From: Brevibacillus panacihumi W25
Lineage (GTDB): Bacteria > Bacillota > Bacilli > Brevibacillales > Brevibacillaceae
Assembly (NCBI RefSeq): GCF_000503775.1
Contig: NZ_KI629782.1
Location: 620,001-684,000 of the forward strand
Direction of reading: 5' to 3'
Length of the DNA: 64,000 bases
Below are positions 33,204 to 40,974 of this stretch, in pieces. A program made the translations under genes and the position numbers. The notes under the pieces were generated by a model, which was not told the DNA's origin, did not search any database, and was given only the letters and a program-made list of their open reading frames with translations. Within the stretch, counting starts at the first letter, position 1; each line of letters begins with the position of its first letter.

Positions 33204-34202
33204 CTATTCACTCCCCTGCGGAGCTTCAAAGCTGTAGTAAACGTAGGGATCCTTCGGTGCATCTACAGGCTCTACCTGCGTAGCTTTCAGTACCAGCATA
33301 TCGTAGCCATCTGCATTTCTTAGCTCCAGCTTCCCGCGAACCTTGACCCAGCTGTCGATAGGATAGTTTTTGGCTTGTTTGTCTTCCACCAGAATTCCGA
33401 ACACACTGGCGTCTGCTGTACAGCAGGAGACTGAAAAACGAGCCACGACAAACTGCTCCTCCGAAAAATCGGATTGATGGTAGACGAAGCCCATCGTCTC
33501 GATTTCCTTGCCCGCAAATTCCTTGGCATACAGCTCCATCGTTGTCAAACCGTCTAAAAACACTTTGTCATCCAGCTTGATCACAGGCTGCTTATACAGG
33601 AATACCGCAATGTCTGTGTAAAAGTCGCCAAAATCACTTTCAGCAAAGAGTTGCCTGATTTGCGCTTCTTCCAGCGGGACAGTCTTCACTGGCTCTTCGG
33701 ATGTGTTTGACGGCTCTGCTTGCTTCCTGACATCTTCCGCTATCCGCTCCCCGTCATTTGGCTGCACATCCACCTGTGACTCCATCTCAGGCACCGTAGC
33801 ATTGACCTGTGCCAGTTTTCGGACGTCATTGCTCAGCAGGTTCACACCCAGATTTTCTGCCATGGCACTCCCCAGCGTTTTGTCCGGCATGAATATGCCC
33901 ATCGCCAAAGGGAGACAGAAAAGCCCGTATACGATCAGCGAAGTCCATGGCGACCGGGGGATTTTATGCGCGTCGCAGTCACAATCATAATCGCTCTGGC
34001 CGATGATGACCTGGCGGATGCTCGCGATCGTCAAGATGATCAGGATGCCCAGCGTCACGTAGTTCAGCATATGCAGCCGGGGTGCCAGATACTGGCTTAG
34101 CCTCCCCGTAATGATCATCTCCGCAAGCAAGAGCACAAAACCGCTCAATATCAATGTTCGCAATATGTAATGACGTTTCCATTTTTTCTGATTTTGGTCC
34201 AT
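33204..34202 (-). CDS. ycgQ: TIGR03943/YcgQ-type membrane protein (DUF1980)
   Basis: The 332-residue protein has membrane helices at about 12-30, 42-62 and 86-104, a cytosolic CDCD motif (YDCDCDAHK), and a large C-terminal extracytoplasmic domain (about 185-325) with a conserved pair in FSVSCCTADASVFG. It is the partner of the DUF318-type permease encoded upstream; in B. subtilis these are YcgQ and YcgR. Cys and Asp/His residues suggest metal or redox handling, but the substrate is unknown. It starts at ATG 34202 after GAGGAGAAGAA, 13 bases after ycgR. Its natural terminator was split by the IS at 31213-33186. Confidence 0.87.
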   Translation of the reverse strand: MDQNQKKWKRHYILRTLILSGFVLLLAEMIITGRLSQYLAPRLHMLNYVTLGILIILTIASIRQVIIGQSDYDCDCDAHKIPRSPWTSLIVYGLFCLPLAMGIFMPDKTLGSAMAENLGVNLLSNDVRKLAQVNATVPEMESQVDVQPNDGERIAEDVRKQAEPSNTSEEPVKTVPLEEAQIRQLFAESDFGDFYTDIAVFLYKQPVIKLDDKVFLDGLTTMELYAKEFAGKEIETMGFVYHQSDFSEEQFVVARFSVSCCTADASVFGILVEDKQAKNYPIDSWVKVRGKLELRNADGYDMLVLKATQVEPVDAPKDPYVYYSFEAPQGSE

Positions 34203-34215
34203 TTTTCTTCTCCTC

Positions 34216-35220
34216 TCACACCGGCATCCATAATGTGACGACCAATACCGTAATTGTCACCGCCAGGATCAGCTTGACCACAAAGCCAAAACGGAATGAA
34301 TGGAACAGCAGCAAGGTCGTTTTCAAGTCCATCATGGGACCGAAGACGAGGAAAGCCAGTAGCGAACTGCTCTGGAAGGTATTGGCAAAGGAAGCTGCAA
34401 TAAACGCATCTGCTTCTGAACATAGCGAGAGGATATACGCCATGCCCATCATGACCAAATGGGAAGAGAGTGGCGTCTGTCCGATCCCCAGCATGGTTTC
34501 CCGACTGACGAAAACTTGCAGCAGCGCACTGATTAATGCCCCGAATAGGAGGAATTTTCCCATATCAAAAAATTCATCGACTGCATGAGAAAAAGTAGCC
34601 GACAGCTTGCCACGAGATGCTTCCACATGTCTCGCCTCATGTCTGATCTCTGTCTCCATTCCCAAGCGCAGCGGATTCTTTTTGACGAAGAACAACACCA
34701 GAATCCCGATCACGAAGGCAACAATCAACGCCGAAATCGCACGATACATCGCCATGTCAGGCTGCCGGGTAAAAGCCGTGTAGGTAGAAGTCAACACGAT
34801 TGGATTGACGATTGGACCCGCCAACAGGAAGACGATCCCCACATGAAGCGGCATCCCTTTCTGAATCAGGCGGCGAACCACCGGAATGATGGCGCATTCG
34901 CACACGGGGAACAGCACTCCCAAGAGCCCGGCAAAGGGCAACGCAATGAATGGATTTTTAGGCGTCCAGCGGCGAACTTGTTCTTCTGTCACAAACGTCT
35001 GAATAAAGGCGGAAAAAAAGACTCCCAATAAAACAAAGGGAATGGCTTCAAGGACGATACTGAGGAAAAAGGTTCTGACATCCAGCCATTTCGGTGACCA
35101 AGTGATGAGATTCGCATAAAGAGGATTGCTCGTGCCCCCTGTTGTCACCCAGACGACGGCAAGCCCCAGTATGACCGCTCCCAGGCTGTCACGAAGCAGG
35201 CTACGGAAGTTTACCGGCAA
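34216..35220 (-). CDS. ycgR: Predicted permease, DUF318 family (YcgR)
   Basis: The 334-residue integral membrane protein has about eight helices and the family blocks GVLFPVCECAIIPVVRRLIQ, HVGIVFLLAGPIVNPIVLTS and LSLCSEADAFIAASF. The conserved Cys-Glu-Cys in helix 3 and SEADAF in a later helix are diagnostic for this permease group, proposed to move metals or thiol compounds; the real substrate is unproved. TTG 35220 is used, following TAGGAGGTTAGCATC. It is the first gene of the ycgR-ycgQ operon, divergent from the CzcO-like gene across a 163-base region. Confidence 0.88.
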   Translation of the reverse strand: MPVNFRSLLRDSLGAVILGLAVVWVTTGGTSNPLYANLITWSPKWLDVRTFFLSIVLEAIPFVLLGVFFSAFIQTFVTEEQVRRWTPKNPFIALPFAGLLGVLFPVCECAIIPVVRRLIQKGMPLHVGIVFLLAGPIVNPIVLTSTYTAFTRQPDMAMYRAISALIVAFVIGILVLFFVKKNPLRLGMETEIRHEARHVEASRGKLSATFSHAVDEFFDMGKFLLFGALISALLQVFVSRETMLGIGQTPLSSHLVMMGMAYILSLCSEADAFIAASFANTFQSSSLLAFLVFGPMMDLKTTLLLFHSFRFGFVVKLILAVTITVLVVTLWMPV

Positions 35221-35303
35221 GATGCTAACCTCCTAACGATCTAGCGAATTGTATATCTTTTCTATTATATGCGAACCTGTCCAATGATACCAAATTCTCA
35301 TAA

Positions 35304-35327
35304 TCATTCAAATAAACACTTGAATGT
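35304..35327. promoter_or_regulatory. ArsR/SmtB-type metalloregulator operator candidate
   Basis: CATTCAA-N8-TTGAATG inverted repeat within TCATTCAAATAAACACTTGAATG resembles the operators of CadC/CzrA-type metal repressors. It lies in the divergent region between ycgR and the CzcO-like gene. No ArsR-type gene is in the window. Confidence 0.5.
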
Positions 35328-35383
35328 TTGAACTCTTTTTGGTAGCCTTTACCTTAATCAAGGAGAGAAAAGAAGGGATTGCC

Positions 35384-36433
35384 ATGAACGAGTACGATGT
35401 CATTGTGGTCGGAGGAGGGCAAGCGGGGCTGGCTATGGGCTATTATTTGCGACAGACCAATCGCCGCTTTCTGATTTTGGATTCGCAAAAACGGACTGGA
35501 GATAGCTGGCGACAGCGATACGACACCCTGGTCTTGTTTACACCCCGTCGCTACAGTGCCTTGCCAGGACTGGAGTTCCCCGGCGAGCAAATGCAGCTGC
35601 CAACCAAGGAGGAGACGGCAGACTACCTGGAAATGTACGCCCGGCACTTTGACCTTCCCATCCAATATCAATCAACAGTGCTGCGGGTGGAAAAAACGGC
35701 CGGAGGATATACAGTCGAGACGGCAGATGAGGTATTGCATACTCGTAGCCTCGTCGTTGCCACTGGTCCTTTTCAAACACCGTTCATTCCTGCGTTGGGG
35801 CAGCAGGATTCATCAGATGTCTTCTCCCTGCATACTGCCTCTTATCGGAATGAAACGCAATTGCCGCCCGGTCCCGTCCTGATCGTCGGCGGGGGAAATT
35901 CGGGTGTACAGATCGCTGTCGAGCTTGCCGCCTCCCGTCCAGTCTATCTGTCCATGGGGCAGGATCGCACCTTTCTTCCAGCCATGATCTTCGGCAGATC
36001 GATCTTCTCGTATCTGTACGCATTCGGATTGCTTGAATCGCCTGGGACCTCCTGGCTGGGGAAAAAGTGGCGCGCCAAACCCGACCCGATCTTTGGCTAC
36101 CGCAAGCAGGTACGCGAGCTGACGAAAAAAGGGCAGCTGCACGTAACCCAGCGCACTCGCTCCATTCAGAATCGTACGGCGACTTTTGACGATGGAGCAA
36201 AAGCCGAGATTTCCGCCATCATCTGGGCTACTGGTTTTCGCTCGAATTATGAATGGCTTCAGATACCCGGAGTATTGGCGGCAGATGGGAAGCCAATCCA
36301 TGAAAGAGGCATTTCTCCCGTCCAGGATCTCTATTTCATCGGGTTGCCTTGGCAGTATTCCCGGGGCTCCGCCCTTCTCGGCGGGGTTGGAAATGACGCA
36401 AAATATATCGTGGAGCGGATGGAAAATCAATAA
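35384..36433 (+). CDS. FAD/NAD(P)-dependent oxidoreductase, CzcO-like
   Basis: The 349-residue flavoprotein has an FAD-binding Rossmann motif VVGGGQAGLAMGYYL at the N-terminus and a second NAD(P)H motif IVGGGNSGVQIAVEL at about residue 170, plus the ATGFR sequence and C-terminal G-V-G-N-D. This is the flavin monooxygenase-like group that includes CzcO, encoded beside cation-diffusion exporters. The substrate is not known; no CDF exporter is adjacent here. ATG 35384 follows AAGAAGGG. The ArsR-type operator upstream supports metal-linked control. A bidirectional terminator follows. Confidence 0.85.
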   Translation: MNEYDVIVVGGGQAGLAMGYYLRQTNRRFLILDSQKRTGDSWRQRYDTLVLFTPRRYSALPGLEFPGEQMQLPTKEETADYLEMYARHFDLPIQYQSTVLRVEKTAGGYTVETADEVLHTRSLVVATGPFQTPFIPALGQQDSSDVFSLHTASYRNETQLPPGPVLIVGGGNSGVQIAVELAASRPVYLSMGQDRTFLPAMIFGRSIFSYLYAFGLLESPGTSWLGKKWRAKPDPIFGYRKQVRELTKKGQLHVTQRTRSIQNRTATFDDGAKAEISAIIWATGFRSNYEWLQIPGVLAADGKPIHERGISPVQDLYFIGLPWQYSRGSALLGGVGNDAKYIVERMENQ

Positions 36434-36446
36434 TCTCCGGCGTCGA

Positions 36447-36478
36447 CGAAAAAAGCGAGCCTCTGCGGGCTCGCTTGT
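36447..36478. terminator. Bidirectional intrinsic terminator
   Basis: AAAAAAGCGAGCC...GGCTCGCTT. The T6 tail on the minus strand ends gabT-gabD. Confidence 0.85.
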
Positions 36479-36503
36479 CTGCTTATTTGATTGATTATGC
36501 TGG

Positions 36504-37928
36504 CTACAGCTTGATGGTGATTAGCTTTAATTCCGTCATTTCCTCGACCGCATACTTGATTCCCTCACGGCCAAAGCCGCTTTCCTTCACTCCGCCATAC
36601 GGCATGTGATCCACCCGGAATGTCGGGATGTCGTTGATCATGACACCGCCTACTTCCAATTCGTCGGCGGCTTTGAGCGCTTTCTGAATGTCGCGGGTGT
36701 AAATGCCAGCCTGCAGCCCGTAGCGGGAGTCATTGACGGCTTCAATCGCCTCTTCAAGCTTCTGGAAAGGTGTGACGACTACGATCGGACCGAAGACCTC
36801 CTGGCAGGAGCATTTCATGTCACTCGCTACATTGGTCAGAATCGTCGGGGCAAAAAGCCGCTCGTTCACGGGCTTGCCGCCTGTAACCACGTTCGCCCCT
36901 CTGGAGACGGCTTCCTCCACCCAGTCTGTCATGCGTTGATGGTCTTTAGCCGAGATGAGAGACGACATGTCCGTCGCTTCCTCCAGAGGATCGCCGAGCA
37001 CCAGCTTTTCCGTCGCCGCCTGGAAGGAGGAGAGGAATTCTTCGTACTTGCTTTCGTGCACGTAGACACGCTGCAGCGAGATGCACACCTGACCGCTAAA
37101 CGAGAACCCGCCTATCACACAGCGATCGATCAATGCCTGATCGATCTCCACGTTATCGTCAATGATCAGAGCCGAGTTGGAGCCCAGCTCCAGCGTAACC
37201 CGCTTGAGGCCAGCTTTGTTCTTCATCGCGATTCCGACTTCCGGACTTCCAGTGAAGGTGATCGCGGCAATTCGCGGATCGCGCACCAGCTTTTCGCCCA
37301 CGATAGCGCCTTTTCCGGGGAGAATATTCAAGGCTCCTTCGGGCAGACCTGCTTCGGCAAAAATATCGGCCAATACCAAGGCACTCAACGGAGTTTGGCT
37401 GGCAGGCTTGAGCACCACTGTGTTTCCGGCAGCAAAGGCAGGGCCCAGCTTGTGTGCTACGAGATTAAACGGGAAGTTGAACGGTGTGATGGCTCCCACG
37501 ACACCGATCGGCTTTGGGAAGGTGAAAGCCAACCGCCCCTCTCCGCCCGGTGCAGCGTCTAGCGGGATGGTTTCGCCATGGATGCGTTTTGCTTCCTCTG
37601 CAGCAAATTTATACGTCTGAATCGTTCGGCCGATCTCTGTTCTGGCAGTACGAATCGGCTTGGCTGCTTCCGACGCCAGAATCCGAGCCAGCTCCTCCTG
37701 CCGCGCTTCCATAATCGCGACCGCCTTTTCCAAAATGGCGGCGCGCTTGCTTGCCGGAAGTTTCGCCATCGTCTTGCTCGCCTGTCTCGCAGCTTCGATA
37801 GCTTCGTCTACATCTGCATCGTCCGCCTGCCCGATCTCGGCGATCAACTCACCAGAGAAGGGAGAATAGAGCGGGGCGTACTCCTTTGCTTCCTTCCATT
37901 TCCCCTGGATGTACAAATGCTTCTTCAT
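36504..37928 (-). CDS. gabD: Aldehyde dehydrogenase, probable succinate-semialdehyde dehydrogenase
   Basis: The 474-residue NAD(P)+-dependent ALDH has the Rossmann region ITPFNFPFNLVAHK and ITFTGSPEVG, catalytic Glu in LELGSNSA and catalytic Cys in FSFSGQVCIS, and the C-terminal YGGVKESGFGREG. The family also includes lactaldehyde and glyceraldehyde-3-P (GapN-like) dehydrogenases. Assignment to succinate semialdehyde rests on its position 24 bases after gabT, under a sigma-54 promoter with a dedicated activator. It starts at ATG 37928 after AGGAGGGGATCGCA. It converts the gabT product to succinate for the TCA cycle. Confidence 0.85.
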   Translation of the reverse strand: MKKHLYIQGKWKEAKEYAPLYSPFSGELIAEIGQADDADVDEAIEAARQASKTMAKLPASKRAAILEKAVAIMEARQEELARILASEAAKPIRTARTEIGRTIQTYKFAAEEAKRIHGETIPLDAAPGGEGRLAFTFPKPIGVVGAITPFNFPFNLVAHKLGPAFAAGNTVVLKPASQTPLSALVLADIFAEAGLPEGALNILPGKGAIVGEKLVRDPRIAAITFTGSPEVGIAMKNKAGLKRVTLELGSNSALIIDDNVEIDQALIDRCVIGGFSFSGQVCISLQRVYVHESKYEEFLSSFQAATEKLVLGDPLEEATDMSSLISAKDHQRMTDWVEEAVSRGANVVTGGKPVNERLFAPTILTNVASDMKCSCQEVFGPIVVVTPFQKLEEAIEAVNDSRYGLQAGIYTRDIQKALKAADELEVGGVMINDIPTFRVDHMPYGGVKESGFGREGIKYAVEEMTELKLITIKL

Positions 37929-37952
37929 TGCGATCCCCTCCTCTTCTCTCGA

Positions 37953-39302
37953 TTAGTTGGTTACGTAGATCCCTTTCAATACATCGGTCATGATATCCAA
38001 GCCTTCCTGCAATTGCTCATCCGTGATGACCAGCGGTGTGAGGAAGCGCAGAATATTGCTGTGAACGCCTGCAGACAGCACGACTACTCCGTTCTCGCAA
38101 CATCCTTTGGTCAGCTTTCCGACCAGCTCCTTCGCCGGCTCCCCTGTCTGCGGATCTACGAATTCCACCGCGCACATGGCGCCAAGCCCGCGGACATCCG
38201 CGATTACTGGCATGTCTTTTTGCAAAGCCAGGAAATGCTTCTGGATGGCATCGCCGATCTCTTGCGCCCGCTTGGCCAGATTTTCTTTTTCCATCTTTTC
38301 AATGACAGCCAGAGCCGCTACACAGCCCAGAGGACTTCCCCCGTAGGTCCCGCCGATTTCACCGGCAGTCGGCGCATCCATAATCTCTGCCCGCCCCGTA
38401 ACCGCACTGATCGGCAGACCAGCCGCAATCGACTTGGACATCGTAATGATATCGGGTTCGATGCCGAAATGAGTGGAGGCAAACATTGAGCCAGTGCGGC
38501 AAAAACCGGTTTGAATTTCGTCTGCGATAAAGAGGATATCGTTCTTCTTGCAAATATTGTAAATTCCTTGAACAAATTCGACAGGAGGAATGACAAATCC
38601 GCCTTCTCCCTGGACTGGCTCCATAATAACCGCTGCCAGCTCTTCCGGAGATACCTCTGTCAAAAGGAAATCTTCAAACTGATCGACACAGTACTGGGCG
38701 TAGTCGGCATCCGTCAGCCCTGCCGGCTTGTTCATCGGGTACGGGAACTGGGCTTTATACGTCATGGGCGCAAATGGACCCATTTTGAATTTATACGGCT
38801 TTACTTTGCTGGTCAGGGACATGCCCAAAAGCGTACGACCGTGGAAGCCCCGGGTAAACGAGACAATCCCTTGACGGCCCGTGTATTTGCGGGCAATTTT
38901 GACCGCGTTTTCTACGGCTTCCGCACCGCTGTTGGCGAACATGGTTTTCTTGGCAAAATCGCCGGGCGTGATTTCAGCCAGTTTTTCCGCCAATTGGACA
39001 TATGGCTCATACATGGCAACGTGGAAGCAGGTATGGATGTATTTGTCGAGCTGCTCCTTCAATACCTGGACGACTTCTGGCGGACAGTGGCCTGCGTTGA
39101 TTGTACCGATCGCTCCGGCAAAATCCAGGTATGTGTTGCCGTCTACGTCTGTCAGCAATGCACCGGATGCGCGTTCTACGACAACCGGCGTGTTATTGCC
39201 CACACCACTGGGTACAGCCTGCTCCCTTCTGGCGATGATCGCGGCGCCTTTGGGACCTGGCACCCCTGCAGAAACATTGACAAATGTACGTTGTTTGGAC
39301 AT
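37953..39302 (-). CDS. gabT: 4-aminobutyrate aminotransferase
   Basis: The 449-residue class III PLP aminotransferase transfers the amino group of GABA to 2-oxoglutarate, giving succinate semialdehyde and glutamate. Family blocks are DFAGAIGTINAGHCPPEVV, ANSGAEAVENAVKIARK, SFTRGFHGRT, LFIADEIQTGFCRTG with the PLP Asp, IITMSKSIAAGLP with the Schiff-base Lys, and GGTYGGSPLGC. ATG 39302 is preceded by AAAGGGG; an upstream in-frame extension would cover the promoter and is rejected. It is first in the gabT-gabD operon with a sigma-54 promoter at 39370-39385. Confidence 0.93.
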   Translation of the reverse strand: MSKQRTFVNVSAGVPGPKGAAIIARREQAVPSGVGNNTPVVVERASGALLTDVDGNTYLDFAGAIGTINAGHCPPEVVQVLKEQLDKYIHTCFHVAMYEPYVQLAEKLAEITPGDFAKKTMFANSGAEAVENAVKIARKYTGRQGIVSFTRGFHGRTLLGMSLTSKVKPYKFKMGPFAPMTYKAQFPYPMNKPAGLTDADYAQYCVDQFEDFLLTEVSPEELAAVIMEPVQGEGGFVIPPVEFVQGIYNICKKNDILFIADEIQTGFCRTGSMFASTHFGIEPDIITMSKSIAAGLPISAVTGRAEIMDAPTAGEIGGTYGGSPLGCVAALAVIEKMEKENLAKRAQEIGDAIQKHFLALQKDMPVIADVRGLGAMCAVEFVDPQTGEPAKELVGKLTKGCCENGVVVLSAGVHSNILRFLTPLVITDEQLQEGLDIMTDVLKGIYVTN

Positions 39303-39369
39303 ATGACCCAACCCCTTTAGGAGATTATTTGAGTAAGATTCGGTAATACCCGACCTGCTCCTTATACTT

Positions 39370-39385
39370 AGCAAAAAGCATGCCA
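39370..39385 (-). promoter_or_regulatory. Sigma-54 (-24/-12) promoter of gabT-gabD
   Basis: Minus strand TGGCATGCTTTTTGCT matches TGGCAYGNNNNTTGCW with exact GG-GC spacing. It lies 68 bases upstream of gabT, and the gene upstream encodes a sigma-54 activator. Confidence 0.85.
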
Positions 39386-39427
39386 AACTCAATAAAAGCG
39401 GAAAGCTCGCCTATTTTATCTGCATTT

Positions 39428-39493
39428 ATTCACAATTGAATTATTTGCTGCAAAATCCGATTCAAAAATGAATTATATAATTCAAAAATGAAT
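39428..39493. promoter_or_regulatory. Three palindromic activator-binding sites (UAS)
   Basis: ATTCAAAAATGAAT occurs twice (39460-39473 and 39480-39493, centres 20 bp apart) and a variant ATTCACAATTGAAT lies at 39428-39441 (32 bp away). Spacings are close to whole helical turns, 45-110 bp upstream of the -24 element, as expected of enhancer sites for a hexameric activator. The outermost copy overlaps the end of the activator gene. Confidence 0.75.
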
Positions 39494-40893
39494 CAACTGC
39501 GAATACGGTATTTCTGCAGCTTCCGCACGACCGAGGGCTGGCTGATGCCCAGGAAGTCCGCCATCTCAGCTGTCGTGCGGCAGCGCTCAGAGGCATACCG
39601 CATCCATTTCTCCTCTACTTGATCCAGTGCCTCTTTGAGCGAAAAGCGGGGCATGAGCGGGACGTTCTCTTCCTGCTCGACGTAGCTCGCGGCTACCTCT
39701 GCCGGCAGATGGATGGGTTCGATCACTTCTTCATCTGTCGTCACGACCATGCGCTCCAGAACGTTTTCCAGTTCGCGCACATTGCCCGGCCAATCATACT
39801 GCATCAGAGCGGCGATTGTAGCGCTATCGAGCCGTTTCTCTAAGCCGTAGCGCTCATTTAGATTGCGCAGCACCACCCGAATCAGGGCGGCAATATCCTC
39901 CGGGCGCTCGCGCAAAGGAGGAACGTGGATCGGCACCACGTTCAGGCGAAAGTAGAGGTCCTGGCGAAACTTCCCTTCCTTAACCATGGCTTCGAGATTG
40001 CGGTTCGTTGCCGCAATCAGACGAAAATCCACCTCGCGATCTTGCGTGCTGCCAATTCGCTGCAGCTTTTTTTCCTGGATCACCTTGAGCAGCTTGGCTT
40101 GCAACGGGAGGGGAAGCTCTCCCAGCTCGTCTAGCAAAAGCGTCCCCCCATTTGCCATCTCGATGATGCCTTTCTTTCCCGTCTTGGCTGCTCCGGTGAA
40201 CGAACCTGCCTCATAGCCGAACAACTCGGATTCGAGGAGCCCTTCGGGTATCGAGCCGCAGTTAATCTCGACGAAATCTCCTCCCGATCGGCGGCTGTTG
40301 CGGGGAATTTCCTTGGCGATTACGTTCTTCCCTACACCGGACTCTCCTAAGATCAGTACCGTAGAATCGACGACTGCCACTTTTTTGATCAGCCTGTTTA
40401 TCGCCATCATCGCCTCGCTGACAGCCACCATACCGTCCTGATTCTTCTCCCGCAGCTCTTCTATCTCACTTTCAAATTGTTTCAACTGCTGATTCATACT
40501 CTCATAGCGCTGCTTTAATTCCAGAATTTCCGTCAAGTCATGCGAGTAGTTGACGACTGCCGTCAACTTGCCTTCGCCGGAGAAAACCGGATACGCGCTC
40601 ACCATCAACTGCTGGCCATTTTTGGTCTCCTGCAAAATCGTCTGTGGAATGTTCTTTTGCATCACCATATGGGTGACAGAGGGATAAAACACCTTTTCCT
40701 GTTCCAGCTCAATGACGTTGCGGCCGAGAAGCTCGTCCTTGCTTCTGCCGTACATGTCCTCGCAGGAATCGCCGATCATGCGGATAAAGCCTTCCCCGTC
40801 CGTAATGATCAGATGATCCCGCGAAGTTTCCACAATCCCTTCCAAGACCTGACGAAGCCATTCTTCTTGTGCTGTATGCTGGTGCTTATCCAT
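39493..40893 (-). CDS. PAS-containing sigma-54-dependent activator (RocR/BkdR-like)
   Basis: The 466-residue bacterial enhancer-binding protein has a PAS domain (about 15-125), a coiled coil (125-155), an AAA+ domain (about 160-390) with Walker A LILGESGVGKN, the sigma-54-contacting loop GSFTGA (GAFTGA with Ser), Walker B GGTLLLDELGELP and arginine-finger region FRQDLYFRLN, and a C-terminal helix-turn-helix TTAEMADFLGISQPSVVRKL. It is probably the activator of gabT-gabD because its gene ends at the UAS sites. The PAS may sense GABA or a derivative, which is inferred. It starts at ATG 40893 with GGTGG upstream. Confidence 0.93.
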   Translation of the reverse strand: MDKHQHTAQEEWLRQVLEGIVETSRDHLIITDGEGFIRMIGDSCEDMYGRSKDELLGRNVIELEQEKVFYPSVTHMVMQKNIPQTILQETKNGQQLMVSAYPVFSGEGKLTAVVNYSHDLTEILELKQRYESMNQQLKQFESEIEELREKNQDGMVAVSEAMMAINRLIKKVAVVDSTVLILGESGVGKNVIAKEIPRNSRRSGGDFVEINCGSIPEGLLESELFGYEAGSFTGAAKTGKKGIIEMANGGTLLLDELGELPLPLQAKLLKVIQEKKLQRIGSTQDREVDFRLIAATNRNLEAMVKEGKFRQDLYFRLNVVPIHVPPLRERPEDIAALIRVVLRNLNERYGLEKRLDSATIAALMQYDWPGNVRELENVLERMVVTTDEEVIEPIHLPAEVAASYVEQEENVPLMPRFSLKEALDQVEEKWMRYASERCRTTAEMADFLGISQPSVVRKLQKYRIRS

Positions 40894-40926
40894 GATGACA
40901 CCACCGTTTCCGTGATCGATGCTGTA

Positions 40927-40958
40927 AAAGCCATCCCCCTGATTTGAGAGATGGCTTT
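40927..40958 (-). terminator. Terminator of acsA
   Basis: Minus strand AAAGCCATC...GATGGCTTTT hairpin just downstream of the acsA stop at 40975. Confidence 0.65.
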
Positions 40959-40974
40959 GTCTTCTGCTACAAAA

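Noticed and set aside
36606..37562. 318-codon plus-strand frame opposite gabD
   Set aside because: It is antisense to a clear aldehyde dehydrogenase, with no RBS or recognisable domain.
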